Positions 46,498-54,512 of a stretch of DNA of 64,000 bases are shown here, one piece after another. The stretch covers positions 30,318 through 94,317 of the forward strand of contig NZ_JAFWFN010000007.1 of NCBI RefSeq assembly GCF_017515565.1, written 5' to 3'. Every line of letters starts with the position of its first letter. Position 1 is the stretch's first letter. The DNA comes from Halomonas sp. GTDB taxonomy: Bacteria > Pseudomonadota > Gammaproteobacteria > Pseudomonadales > Halomonadaceae. Position numbers and translations under genes: made by a program. The notes beneath the pieces were generated by a model that ran no database searches, was not told where the DNA came from, and saw only the letters and a list, made by a program, of their open reading frames with translations.

Positions 46498-46561
46498 TCT
46501 GTGTGCTGGGGGTATCCAGAGATATTCATTAAGATTATGAAAAATATATAAAAAATATAGA

Positions 46562-46578
46562 TTGGCAACATAGATGCA
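46562..46578 (+). promoter_or_regulatory. Sigma-54 promoter of the NitT-type operon
   Basis: TTGGCAACATAGATGCA has the -24 GG (46564-46565) and -12 GC (46576-46577) exactly 10 bases apart and a full TTGGCA block. Transcription would begin near 46589, 27 bases before the first gene. Confidence 0.7.
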
Positions 46579-46615
46579 GAAGCAAAGAAAATAGTGCATA
46601 CAAGGTGCTCTGCCA

Positions 46616-47686
46616 ATGACGCTTCTTTCTACTTTGCCAACATACAGGTTACCGGCTAGTTGCCGCTCACTTACTGCGCTGGGGGTAACCTTAGCGCTGC
46701 TGCCAATCAACGCATTTGCCGATACTACATCGATACGTTTTCAACTGGACTGGCGCTTTGAAGGCCCATCCGCGCCGTTTTTGATGGCTGCGGAAAAAGG
46801 CTACTTCGCTGAAGAGGGATTGAACGTTCAAATCGACTCCGGCAGCGGCTCGGCAGGTGCTATTAATCGTGTGGCTTCTGGCGCCTACGAAATGGGTTTT
46901 GGCGATCTTAATGCGCTGGTCGAATTCCTAGCTGAAAACCCGGATGGGCCTGGCATTCAAGGCGTGTATATCGTTTATGACGGAACGCCAGCTGCCGTAT
47001 TTGCCCGTCAAGACAGCGGTATCGAAAGCCCGGCTGATTTAGTCGGTAAAACTATCGCTGCCCCAGCATTTGATACTGGTTACCGCGCCTGGGGGGTATT
47101 TGCCGCCGCTAATGAACTAGAAGCCGATTCAGTCGCCTGGCAAAATGTCGACCCCACCCTACGTGAAACCCTGCTGACCCGTGGCGATGTCGATGCCATC
47201 ACAGGCTTCTATTTCACCAGTTTGCTTAACCTTGAAGAGCGTGGCATGAGTGAAGATGACCTTACTATCATGCCATTCCCTGAATACGGCGTGCCGCTAT
47301 ATGGCAATGCGATTATTGCCAGTGAATCCTTCGCGGAAGACAATCCGGAAGCCGTGAAAGGCTTTCTACGTGCATTTAACCGAGCACTTGGCGAAACTAT
47401 TGCTGATCCTGACGCGGCCATTGAGTACGTCAAAAATCGCGACGGTTTAATTAATGTCGAAATGGAAACTCGACGCCTTAAACTGGCTCTGGATAGCGTC
47501 GTTGATACCCCCGATGCTCGTGAAAATGGCGTGGGCGGTGTCGATGAGGCGCGTCTGCTTGAGGCGATTCAACTGGTAGCAGACGCTTACGACTTACCCT
47601 CAACACCCTCACCAGAACAGGTGTTTAGCTCACGTTATTTACCCTCCCAGGAAGAGCGCATGCTGTTTCCAGAAGAGGGCGAATAA
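46616..47686 (+). CDS. NitT/TauT-type ABC transporter binding protein
   Basis: 356 residues. Signal peptide (ALGVTLALLPINAFA) and a THI5/NMT1-SsuA-like periplasmic core beginning IRFQLDWRFEGPSAPFLMAAEKGYFAEEGLNVQI, with SGSGSAGAINRVASGAYEMGFGD. Related proteins bind pyrimidine precursors, taurine, sulfonates or nitrate; the substrate cannot be decided. It heads an operon with ATPase and permease and lies behind a sigma-54 promoter, so a nitrogen-containing substrate is inferred. Two-base gap to the ATPase gene. Confidence 0.88.
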   Translation: MTLLSTLPTYRLPASCRSLTALGVTLALLPINAFADTTSIRFQLDWRFEGPSAPFLMAAEKGYFAEEGLNVQIDSGSGSAGAINRVASGAYEMGFGDLNALVEFLAENPDGPGIQGVYIVYDGTPAAVFARQDSGIESPADLVGKTIAAPAFDTGYRAWGVFAAANELEADSVAWQNVDPTLRETLLTRGDVDAITGFYFTSLLNLEERGMSEDDLTIMPFPEYGVPLYGNAIIASESFAEDNPEAVKGFLRAFNRALGETIADPDAAIEYVKNRDGLINVEMETRRLKLALDSVVDTPDARENGVGGVDEARLLEAIQLVADAYDLPSTPSPEQVFSSRYLPSQEERMLFPEEGE

Positions 47687-47688
47687 GC

Positions 47689-48471
47689 ATGGCGGCAGCG
47701 TTTGTTACCTTTGATGATGTCAGCCTCGCCTACGACGGGACGGGCAACGCCATTGAAGATATTAATTTGAGTATCCACGAGGGCGAATTTGTCGCCTTCG
47801 TGGGGCCTTCTGGGTGTGGAAAGTCCACGTTTATGAAGCTCTGCACGGGGCTGCATGCACCTACGGCTGGGGAAATTAAGGTTGATGGCGAGCCGGTCAC
47901 CGGGCCGCTGAAGATCTCCGGCATGGCGTTTCAAAATGCCAACCTCCTTCCCTGGCGAACGACATTGGATAACGTCTTGCTGCCGCTAGAGATCGTTAAA
48001 CCTTATCGCTATCAGTTTCGCAAGCGGCGGGAGGAGTTTGTCGGTTGGGCACGCAAACTGCTCAAGACCGTTGGGCTTGAGGGCTACGAAGATCAGTACC
48101 CCTGGCAGCTCTCAGGCGGAATGCAGCAGCGCGCCTCGATCTGCCGGGCGTTAATCCACCAGCCGCGCTTGCTGATGCTGGATGAACCCTTCGGCGCTTT
48201 GGATGCATTCACCCGCGAAGAGCTGTGGTGTGTACTGCGCGATCTGTGGGAAGCGCAGCGCTTCACCGTCGTATTAGTGACCCACGACCTACGAGAGGCA
48301 GCGTTTCTGGCGGATACGGTCTACATCATGAGCCGCCGCCCCGGCCGGGTGATTGAGCGTCGTCAAATCGCGCTAGCGCGCCCCCGTGCGCTGGAAACCA
48401 CCTATGAAAAACCCTTTATTGATTTGGTGCAGGAACTGCGCGCTCAAATTGGTGAAGTGCGTAGCACTTAA
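47689..48471 (+). CDS. NitT/TauT-type ABC transporter ATPase
   Basis: 260 residues. Walker A GPSGCGKST, Q-loop AFQNANLLPW, signature LSGGMQQR, Walker B LLMLDEPFGALDA and H-loop VTHDLREAAFLAD. Its sequence is of the SsuB/TauB/ThiZ class. It powers the permease encoded 40 bases downstream. Confidence 0.92.
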   Translation: MAAAFVTFDDVSLAYDGTGNAIEDINLSIHEGEFVAFVGPSGCGKSTFMKLCTGLHAPTAGEIKVDGEPVTGPLKISGMAFQNANLLPWRTTLDNVLLPLEIVKPYRYQFRKRREEFVGWARKLLKTVGLEGYEDQYPWQLSGGMQQRASICRALIHQPRLLMLDEPFGALDAFTREELWCVLRDLWEAQRFTVVLVTHDLREAAFLADTVYIMSRRPGRVIERRQIALARPRALETTYEKPFIDLVQELRAQIGEVRST

Positions 48472-48511
48472 TAGCCGTACTTAATGACAGCACCCAATAA
48501 AAGGCGCGCTT

Positions 48512-49282
48512 ATGACCAAACATAATCAGTTGATTGAAAGGCTGGCGCCGTGGATCGCGGTGGTCGCAATAGTCGTCATCTGGGAAGTGACGGTACGCTT
48601 ATTTAATGTGCCTAGCTTTATCTTTCCCAGCGCCCTGGAGACAGCCCAGGCGCTGGTAACGTACTCTGGGCCTATTGCCATGCACTCCTGGCAAACCTTC
48701 TGGACCACGCTGATAGGATTCGGTTTAGGCGTGGTAGTGGGGCTTATACTGGGCTTTATCATTGGCTCATCACGCTTTCTTTATAATGCTTGCTACCCGC
48801 TTTTAGTCGGCTTTAACGCTATTCCCAAAGTGGCATTTGTGCCGATTTTAGTGGTCTGGTTCGGTATCGGTTCGGTACCTGCCATTCTTACCGCTTTTTT
48901 AATCTGCTTCTTTCCCATTGTGGTTAACGTCGCTACCGGCCTTGCAACGCTTGAGCCAGAAATGGAGGACGTACTGCGAGTACTGGGCGCGCGACGCATG
49001 GATGTACTATTGAAAGTCGGCCTGCCGCGGTCACTTCCATACTTTTTTGCCTCGCTAAAAGTCGCCATTACTCTGGCGTTTGTGGGCACGGTGGTATCAG
49101 AAACTGTCGCCTCCAATCAAGGCATTGGCTACCTAATGATGAGTGCCGGTTCGCAGATGCGCATGGGCTTGGTATTTGCCGGGCTGCTGGTGATCAGCGC
49201 CATGGCCATGGTGATGTATGAGCTGTTTGCGCTACTTGAAAAACGCATGACCGGCTGGGCGCATCGCGGACAAAATCGATAA
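48512..49282 (+). CDS. NitT/TauT-type ABC transporter permease
   Basis: 256 residues, about six membrane helices, with the coupling loop EDVLRVLGARRMDVLLKVGLPRSLPYFFASLKVAI typical of SsuC/TauC. It forms a homodimeric channel with the upstream binding protein and ATPase. No catabolic enzyme gene is in the operon, so the substrate must be processed by enzymes encoded elsewhere. Confidence 0.92.
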   Translation: MTKHNQLIERLAPWIAVVAIVVIWEVTVRLFNVPSFIFPSALETAQALVTYSGPIAMHSWQTFWTTLIGFGLGVVVGLILGFIIGSSRFLYNACYPLLVGFNAIPKVAFVPILVVWFGIGSVPAILTAFLICFFPIVVNVATGLATLEPEMEDVLRVLGARRMDVLLKVGLPRSLPYFFASLKVAITLAFVGTVVSETVASNQGIGYLMMSAGSQMRMGLVFAGLLVISAMAMVMYELFALLEKRMTGWAHRGQNR

Positions 49283-49302
49283 ATACGTTTAATAACTGCT
49301 CT

Positions 49303-50049
49303 TCACCAACGAAACAGCAGCGAGGCACTGGTGGTGTGATCAGTACGTTCGCTGGCATCTTCTGGCGGTAGTGAGTTGTGTTTGATCTCGTGGGATAGCC
49401 GTAACGACAGCCGAGAGTTCAAGCGTGTTGTCAGGGCTGTCAGTGTCCGTGACGTCGTATTTTGGTCGGTATACTCAACGGACATCTCCTGCTTAAGATC
49501 AGAGTGTTGCGAAAACTCCCAGCGGTAATCGAGGGCGGAATAGGCCACGGCGAGCCGCTCATTTGCGTCGTCGCGTAATCGATCGTGACGGTAGCCTGGC
49601 CCCGCCTCAAGGGAGAGGTAATGGCGCTCGCCATCGACAATTTGTCGGCCGTAACCAGCAATGGCGGAGAGCTGTTGGTCATAACCGGCAAAACGGTCTT
49701 TTTCCCAACGGGCAAAGCCGAATAAATAGTGCGGGCCGTTAAAGTCGTAGCGCTCGCGGCCCGCCAATAAATACTGCTCAGCGCTTGTGTTGCCATCTTT
49801 GCTGACATTACGCACTTCACCGCGCAGCGAGTGAGTCAACTGGCCGGTAATCCATGTTAGGCGTGTTTTGCCAATTAATGTGCGGCTATCGGTATTGCCT
49901 GAAAGCTGGTTAAACCCAAGCTCAGCGTCGCCACTGAATAGGGGAGCATCCTCCTGAGGGGGAGGGGGCGCATAAAATGGGCTAGCCGTTGCTGCAGAAA
50001 CCCCTACTAAACTACTGGCTAGCACGATACATCTTGTAAGGCTTAGCAC
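49303..50049 (-). CDS. DUF481 outer-membrane beta-barrel protein
   Basis: 248 residues from GTG at 50049, which has AAGGAGG 6 bases upstream (a GTG seven codons earlier would place this site inside the gene). Signal peptide, then a DUF481/YdiY-like barrel: GDAELGFNQLSGNTDSRTLIGKTRLTWITG with alternating strands and a terminal aromatic residue (LLFRW) for outer-membrane insertion. Homologues include a salt-induced outer-membrane protein; the function is unknown. Convergent with the NitT operon. Confidence 0.85.
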   Translation of the reverse strand: MLSLTRCIVLASSLVGVSAATASPFYAPPPPQEDAPLFSGDAELGFNQLSGNTDSRTLIGKTRLTWITGQLTHSLRGEVRNVSKDGNTSAEQYLLAGRERYDFNGPHYLFGFARWEKDRFAGYDQQLSAIAGYGRQIVDGERHYLSLEAGPGYRHDRLRDDANERLAVAYSALDYRWEFSQHSDLKQEMSVEYTDQNTTSRTLTALTTRLNSRLSLRLSHEIKHNSLPPEDASERTDHTTSASLLFRW

Positions 50050-50232
50050 GACACTCCTCCTTGAGTACACAACGGTGCGAATAGCTGACCTTTAAAGCGC
50101 AGTTAAAAGGTATGAGTATATAGATGCGGCTAGATGGCTGCTATCAAGGCAAAACGACACAAAAGTGCTATGGCTAACGCCTCTTGGTATTGCGGTGCCA
50201 TAATAAAGCTATCGCGCACTGTGAGTTCCGTT

Positions 50233-51924
50233 ATGACCGCTTCCCGCCCCCGAACGTTGGCTGAATTACAGCGCTGGCGCCGTACCCGCGCAAAACACCG
50301 CTGGTATAAGCGCAGCTTTCGCTTACAGGTCATGCTGTTGGTGGGCTTCTTATTGGCCGGTATGCTGCTGGCTCAAGGCACGTATCTGAATCACCGCAAA
50401 GCGGAAATCATCACCTATCAAATGGGTGAACGGGCGTTGGCGGTGGCTAAAACGGTTGCGGGTATGCCGCAAATCATTAATGCGTTTGCTACCCCTGATC
50501 CCGCGTTAATCATTCAACCCTTGGCTGAGCGCGTTCGCCAAGAAACCGGCGCCCGCTATGTGGTGGTGGGCAATGCTCAGACGATTCGCTATTCGCACCC
50601 GCTGCCTGACCGCATCGGCCACCCCATGGTAGGCGGCGACAACGACCAAGCGCTGATTTATGGTCAGTCGTATGTGTCAGAGGCGACCGGAACGCTGGGT
50701 ACCGCGATGCGCGGTAAGACACCCATCTGGGATGAAGAGGGGAATATTATCGGCGTGGTCTCGGTGGGCTTTATGCTCGATCGTGTGGCCATGGATGTGG
50801 GGCGCTATACCAACTTTGGCTGGGCGTTAGTGGCGCTCATGATCGCCTTGGGGTTTGCAGGCGCCTACTGGCTGTCACAGCACCTCAAAAAGGTCATTCT
50901 TGGTTTAGAGCCCTACGAGATTGCCCGCCTGGCTATGGAAAAAGAGGCGATCTTGCAGTCGATCCATGAGGGCATTCTGGCGGTTAACCGCGAGGGGCAG
51001 ATTACCTTGGTGAATCAACAAGCGCGGCGTTTTTTGGGGTTGCAAGATGAGCATGTGCTGCTGGGCCAGCCGATTCGCGAGGTGGTGCCTAATTCGCGGC
51101 TACTGGAAGTGTTAAGGCGCGGTGAACAGGAGTTCAACCAGGAAATGTGGTTGGGTGATCACCCGGTGGTGGTCAATCGCGTGCCGATTGTGCATGAAGG
51201 TGAGATCGAAGGTGCCGTTGCCACATTTCGTAGCCGCCGTGAGATTGTTGATCTTTCCCAAGCGCTGACCCAGGCAAGCCGCGATGTGGATATGCTGCGC
51301 GCTCAAGCTCATGAGTTTTCTAACAAGCTGTACACCATTTCAGGCTTACTCCAGTTAAAACGTATTGACGAGGCGCTGGCGCTGATTCATCACGAAACTG
51401 AACGTGCTCAGGCTCAGATGAGCTTTTTGATGCGCCATGTCACCGACGCGGTATTAAGCGGTACGCTGCTGGGTAAGCTGACCCGTGCCCGAGAGCTTGG
51501 GGTTGCGTTGGAAATTGATGAACAGAGCTCACTCTCCAGCCCTTTAACGCCCACTGGGCAAGAGGTCATGATGAGCGTGGTGGGCAACTTATTGGATAAT
51601 GCCTGCCATGCTGCGCTTAATGGCCCAAACAGCGATACCCCGAAAGTCCGCCTGTTCTTTACCGACCTGGGGGAGCAGCTGTTGATTGAAGTAGAGGATA
51701 ACGGCCCAGGCGTCCCTGGTGAGCATGCACAGTCGATCTTTCAAGAAGGGTTTTCGACTAAAACCGGCAAGCATCGTGGCATTGGTTTAGCCTTGGTTGC
51801 GCGGCTGTGCCGTCAGCACGGCGGTGAGGTGACACTGGAAGAGAGCGAATTAGGCGGTGCGTGCTTTATTGCTGTGCTTGATCGCTCGCTTTGCGATCAA
51901 GCAGCCACGACGTCCTACTCATAA
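50233..51924 (+). CDS. CitA/DcuS-family sensor histidine kinase
   Basis: 563 residues from ATG at 50233 (an upstream ATG at 50134 is less likely). Membrane helix about 32-52, single-Cache periplasmic domain about 55-200 (TGARYVVVGNAQTIRYSHPLPDRIGHPMVGGD), second helix about 205-225, PAS about 240-345, and a CitA-type kinase core with AHEFSNKLYTISGLLQLKR. DNACHA, DNGPGVP and GIGLAL form the ATP site. It likely senses a di- or tricarboxylate and controls the tctCBA operon downstream through its partner regulator. Confidence 0.92.
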   Translation: MTASRPRTLAELQRWRRTRAKHRWYKRSFRLQVMLLVGFLLAGMLLAQGTYLNHRKAEIITYQMGERALAVAKTVAGMPQIINAFATPDPALIIQPLAERVRQETGARYVVVGNAQTIRYSHPLPDRIGHPMVGGDNDQALIYGQSYVSEATGTLGTAMRGKTPIWDEEGNIIGVVSVGFMLDRVAMDVGRYTNFGWALVALMIALGFAGAYWLSQHLKKVILGLEPYEIARLAMEKEAILQSIHEGILAVNREGQITLVNQQARRFLGLQDEHVLLGQPIREVVPNSRLLEVLRRGEQEFNQEMWLGDHPVVVNRVPIVHEGEIEGAVATFRSRREIVDLSQALTQASRDVDMLRAQAHEFSNKLYTISGLLQLKRIDEALALIHHETERAQAQMSFLMRHVTDAVLSGTLLGKLTRARELGVALEIDEQSSLSSPLTPTGQEVMMSVVGNLLDNACHAALNGPNSDTPKVRLFFTDLGEQLLIEVEDNGPGVPGEHAQSIFQEGFSTKTGKHRGIGLALVARLCRQHGGEVTLEESELGGACFIAVLDRSLCDQAATTSYS

Positions 51925-51950
51925 TAACGATGCCAGTAAGAGGGATGACT

Positions 51951-52682
51951 ATGTCTACGGCGCAGTACGGTATTTTGGTCGTCGAAGACGATTTTCGCAT
52001 TGCTGATATCCATAAAGCGTTTATCGAACAGAGCGACGGTTTTTATGTGGTGGGAATGGCACGCAACGGCAGCGAAGCAAAAGCGCTAATGGCCGAGCAT
52101 GCTGACGCTGTTCAACTGATTCTATTGGATGCGTATTTGCCTGATGTGGAAGGCCTAGAGCTGCTATGGGCTATTCGGCGCGACTATATGCATGTGGATA
52201 TTGTGATGGTGACCGCCGCTCGGGAAGTGGAAACCATTAGCGAAGCGCTGCGCGGTGGCGTTTTCGATTACCTGATTAAGCCCATTGAAGTATCGCGGAT
52301 GAGCCAGATGTTGAGCCGCTTTCGCCGAGAGCGAGAAGCCTTGGCCAATCGCGTTGAAATGAATCAAGACGAGCTAGATCAGGTGCTAGCGCGCTTGCAG
52401 CCGAGCGAGCCACCGCGGTCGGCTACTCGCTCGCTACCAAAAGGGGTTGACCGATTAACGCTGCGCCGAGTGGTGGATTCACTGGAAGCAGCGCAGGACT
52501 CGCTGACGGCTATGCAGGTAGCGCGCACCATGGGGGCAAGCCGCTCCACGGCGCGGCGCTACTTGGAGTTTTTAGTGGCTGAACAGGCGGTTAACGCAGA
52601 GCTTGGGTATGGCGATGTCGGCCGCCCCGAGCGTCGCTATCGGCTACTAGCCGCGGCGAAAGGCTGGTTAGAAGCGCTGTAA
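51951..52682 (+). CDS. CitB/DcuR-family response regulator
   Basis: 243 residues. Receiver 1-125 with Asp in LILLDAYLPDVEG, Thr/Ala switch VMVTAAREVET and Lys in YLIKPIE; C-terminal helix-turn-helix of the CitB type (SLTAMQVARTMGASRSTARRYLEFLVAEQAV). The start at 51951 follows AGAGGG. It is the partner of the upstream kinase and the likely activator of tctCBA, whose promoter region has repeated TTATAA blocks. Confidence 0.92.
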   Translation: MSTAQYGILVVEDDFRIADIHKAFIEQSDGFYVVGMARNGSEAKALMAEHADAVQLILLDAYLPDVEGLELLWAIRRDYMHVDIVMVTAAREVETISEALRGGVFDYLIKPIEVSRMSQMLSRFRREREALANRVEMNQDELDQVLARLQPSEPPRSATRSLPKGVDRLTLRRVVDSLEAAQDSLTAMQVARTMGASRSTARRYLEFLVAEQAVNAELGYGDVGRPERRYRLLAAAKGWLEAL

Positions 52683-52804
52683 TGTATGTGCGTGAACAAA
52701 ATGAACAAAACGCACAGAAAGAACAGTTTGTCCTTTATGCCCATAAGCTTGTCCCATGAACCTAACTTCTTCTAACGTTCTCAGCGTAACCACACTACAA
52801 CACG

Positions 52805-52851
52805 CCTATAACCACACGTTTATAACGTTGCTTATAACAATACGCTTATAA
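52805..52851 (+). promoter_or_regulatory. Repeated YTATAA blocks upstream of tctC
   Basis: CCTATAA (52805-52811), TTTATAA (52819-52825), CTTATAA (52831-52837) and CTTATAA (52845-52851) are direct repeats starting 14, 12 and 14 bases apart within the 196-base gap. CitB/DpiA/DcuR regulators bind AT-rich sites, so these are candidate operator sites for the adjacent regulator. Confidence 0.5.
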
Positions 52852-52878
52852 AAAATAGCTTAATCGTGGAGAACGCTG

Positions 52879-53874
52879 ATGATCTCGCCTTCCTTAAAGC
52901 GCTTAGCCGTGCTGGCCCTGCCGATGGCTGCCCTCGCAGTAACAACTAACGTTCACGCTGAAGAGTGGACGCCGAGCCGTTCAATTGAGTTTGTAGCGCC
53001 GGCTAACCCAGGCGGTGGCTGGGACACGCTGGTACGTACTGTTTCCCGTGTGCTGCAAGAAGAGCAGCTTGCTGAACGTAACTTTGCGGCCATTAACGTG
53101 CCTGGTGGCGGTGGTGCGGTAGCGTGGGCGCAAATTGCCCGTGATACTGGTAACCCGCACAAGCTGTTTGCGACAAGCCCACCGATTATTCTGGTGCCGC
53201 TCGCCGGTGCATCGCGCTACGACCACACTGACTTCACACCGGTCGCGCGCTTAATTACCGATTACTCCATCATTTTGGTTTCTGCAAACTCTGAGTATGA
53301 AACCATCAATGACCTATTTGATGCGTTAAAAGAGAACCCTCGCTTAAGCGTTGGTGGCGGCAGTGCCCCTGGCTCTATGGACCACATCTCAGTGGCGGGC
53401 TTGGCATCAGCTGCGGGGTTAGAGGCCTCTAGCGTCAACTACATCCCGTTCTCGGGCGGTGGCGACGCCATGACCAACCTGATGGGTGGGCATGTAGAAG
53501 CGGTTATTACCGGCGCCGGTGAGGCCGCTGGCCAGTTGGGAGAAGGCAGTCAATTACGTGCACTGGGCGTATCCGCACCTGAGCGTTTGACGGGTGGCTT
53601 AGCAGATGTACCCACTTACCAAGAACAGGGTGTGGATTACACGTTCGATATCTGGCGTGGCGTGATGGGTACCCCCGACATGCCTGAAGAAGCCGTTACC
53701 TACTACGAAAATCTCTTTTCTGAAATGCTAGAGACTGACGGTTGGCAGCAGGCACGTGATCAGTTGGGCTGGATTGATGCCTACCAGAGCAGCGAAGAGT
53801 TTGGCGACTTTTTGGATCAGCAGAAAGAGCTATTCAGCGACGTGCTGAGCGAGCTTGGCCTACTGCGCCAGTAA
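52879..53874 (+). CDS. tctC: Tripartite tricarboxylate transporter binding protein
   Basis: 331 residues. Signal peptide (LAVLALPMAALAVTTNVHA) and TctC/Bug-family core with IEFVAPANPGGGWDTLVRT and the ligand loop GGSAPGSMDHISVAGLASAAG. It delivers a carboxylate to the TctAB membrane complex. It is first in tctC-tctB-tctA and is followed by a perfect hairpin. Confidence 0.93.
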   Translation: MISPSLKRLAVLALPMAALAVTTNVHAEEWTPSRSIEFVAPANPGGGWDTLVRTVSRVLQEEQLAERNFAAINVPGGGGAVAWAQIARDTGNPHKLFATSPPIILVPLAGASRYDHTDFTPVARLITDYSIILVSANSEYETINDLFDALKENPRLSVGGGSAPGSMDHISVAGLASAAGLEASSVNYIPFSGGGDAMTNLMGGHVEAVITGAGEAAGQLGEGSQLRALGVSAPERLTGGLADVPTYQEQGVDYTFDIWRGVMGTPDMPEEAVTYYENLFSEMLETDGWQQARDQLGWIDAYQSSEEFGDFLDQQKELFSDVLSELGLLRQ

Positions 53875-53890
53875 GCGCTCCTCTGAGTCC

Positions 53891-53915
53891 TCCCGATGGC
53901 GTTTCGCCATCGGGA
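53891..53915 (+). other. Hairpin between tctC and tctB
   Basis: An 11-bp perfect stem (TCCCGATGGCG / CGCCATCGGGA) with a TTT loop, 16 bases after the tctC stop and without a strong T tract. It probably lowers readthrough or protects the tctC message. Confidence 0.75.
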
Positions 53916-53981
53916 TTCATCGTCTGATACCGATACCGTAAGGCAGTGCTTAAATGCCACGGCGCCTTCGGAGAGATTCCA

Positions 53982-54464
53982 ATGACTCGATTAAACACTA
54001 ACCAGTGGCTGGCACTTGTGTTGGCGCTGTTGGCTGCCGCTTATCTAGCTATGGCTTGGCAAATTCCCGCTTTCCCGCTACCGCGGCCAGTGGACTCTGA
54101 CCTCTTCCCTAAAGTGCTTGGCGCTTCTTTGCTATTGCTATCGGTGTTTCTCTTTTTTGAGAAGCCTACCCCGCTTGCGGGCGCCGACGAAATTGATCAA
54201 GAGGCTACTCAAGGCCCGCTGCTGCTAACCCCTTGGGCGCGCGTTGTAGTAACGGCGCTGGCCATTGCTGCCTACGCGCTGCTGCTGGTGCCATTGGGTT
54301 TTGTGCTTGCCTCAACGTTACTGTGCGTTGGCTTAACGGCTTACTACGGTTATCGACGCCATGGGGTCAACCTAGCGACATGCCTAGGTGTGGTGCTGGT
54401 GCTTTATCTGACCATGACGCGGGTAATGGATGTTTACCTTCCAACCGGCGTTCTGCCGTTCTAA
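53982..54464 (+). CDS. tctB: Tripartite tricarboxylate transporter TctB
   Basis: 160 residues, four membrane helices, small subunit of the TctAB complex. The ATG at 53982 has GGAGAG 6 bases upstream and starts directly before the first helix, better than the ATG at 53946. Sequence conservation of TctB is low; the assignment rests on size, topology and position between tctC and tctA. Confidence 0.88.
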   Translation: MTRLNTNQWLALVLALLAAAYLAMAWQIPAFPLPRPVDSDLFPKVLGASLLLLSVFLFFEKPTPLAGADEIDQEATQGPLLLTPWARVVVTALAIAAYALLLVPLGFVLASTLLCVGLTAYYGYRRHGVNLATCLGVVLVLYLTMTRVMDVYLPTGVLPF

Positions 54465-54512
54465 TCACACCGTGATGCTGAATTTGTAGCGGGTTTTGCG
54501 AGAGATACTCCC

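Larger units (their letters stand above)
46244..46615. other. 372-base divergent regulatory region
   Basis: This gap separates the BCCT gene from the NitT-type operon and has no credible gene. It contains, left to right, a minus-strand terminator (46357-46385), a TAGACC-AA-GGTCTA dyad (46421-46434), two NtrC-like sites and a sigma-54 promoter reading right. All are listed separately. Confidence 0.7.
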
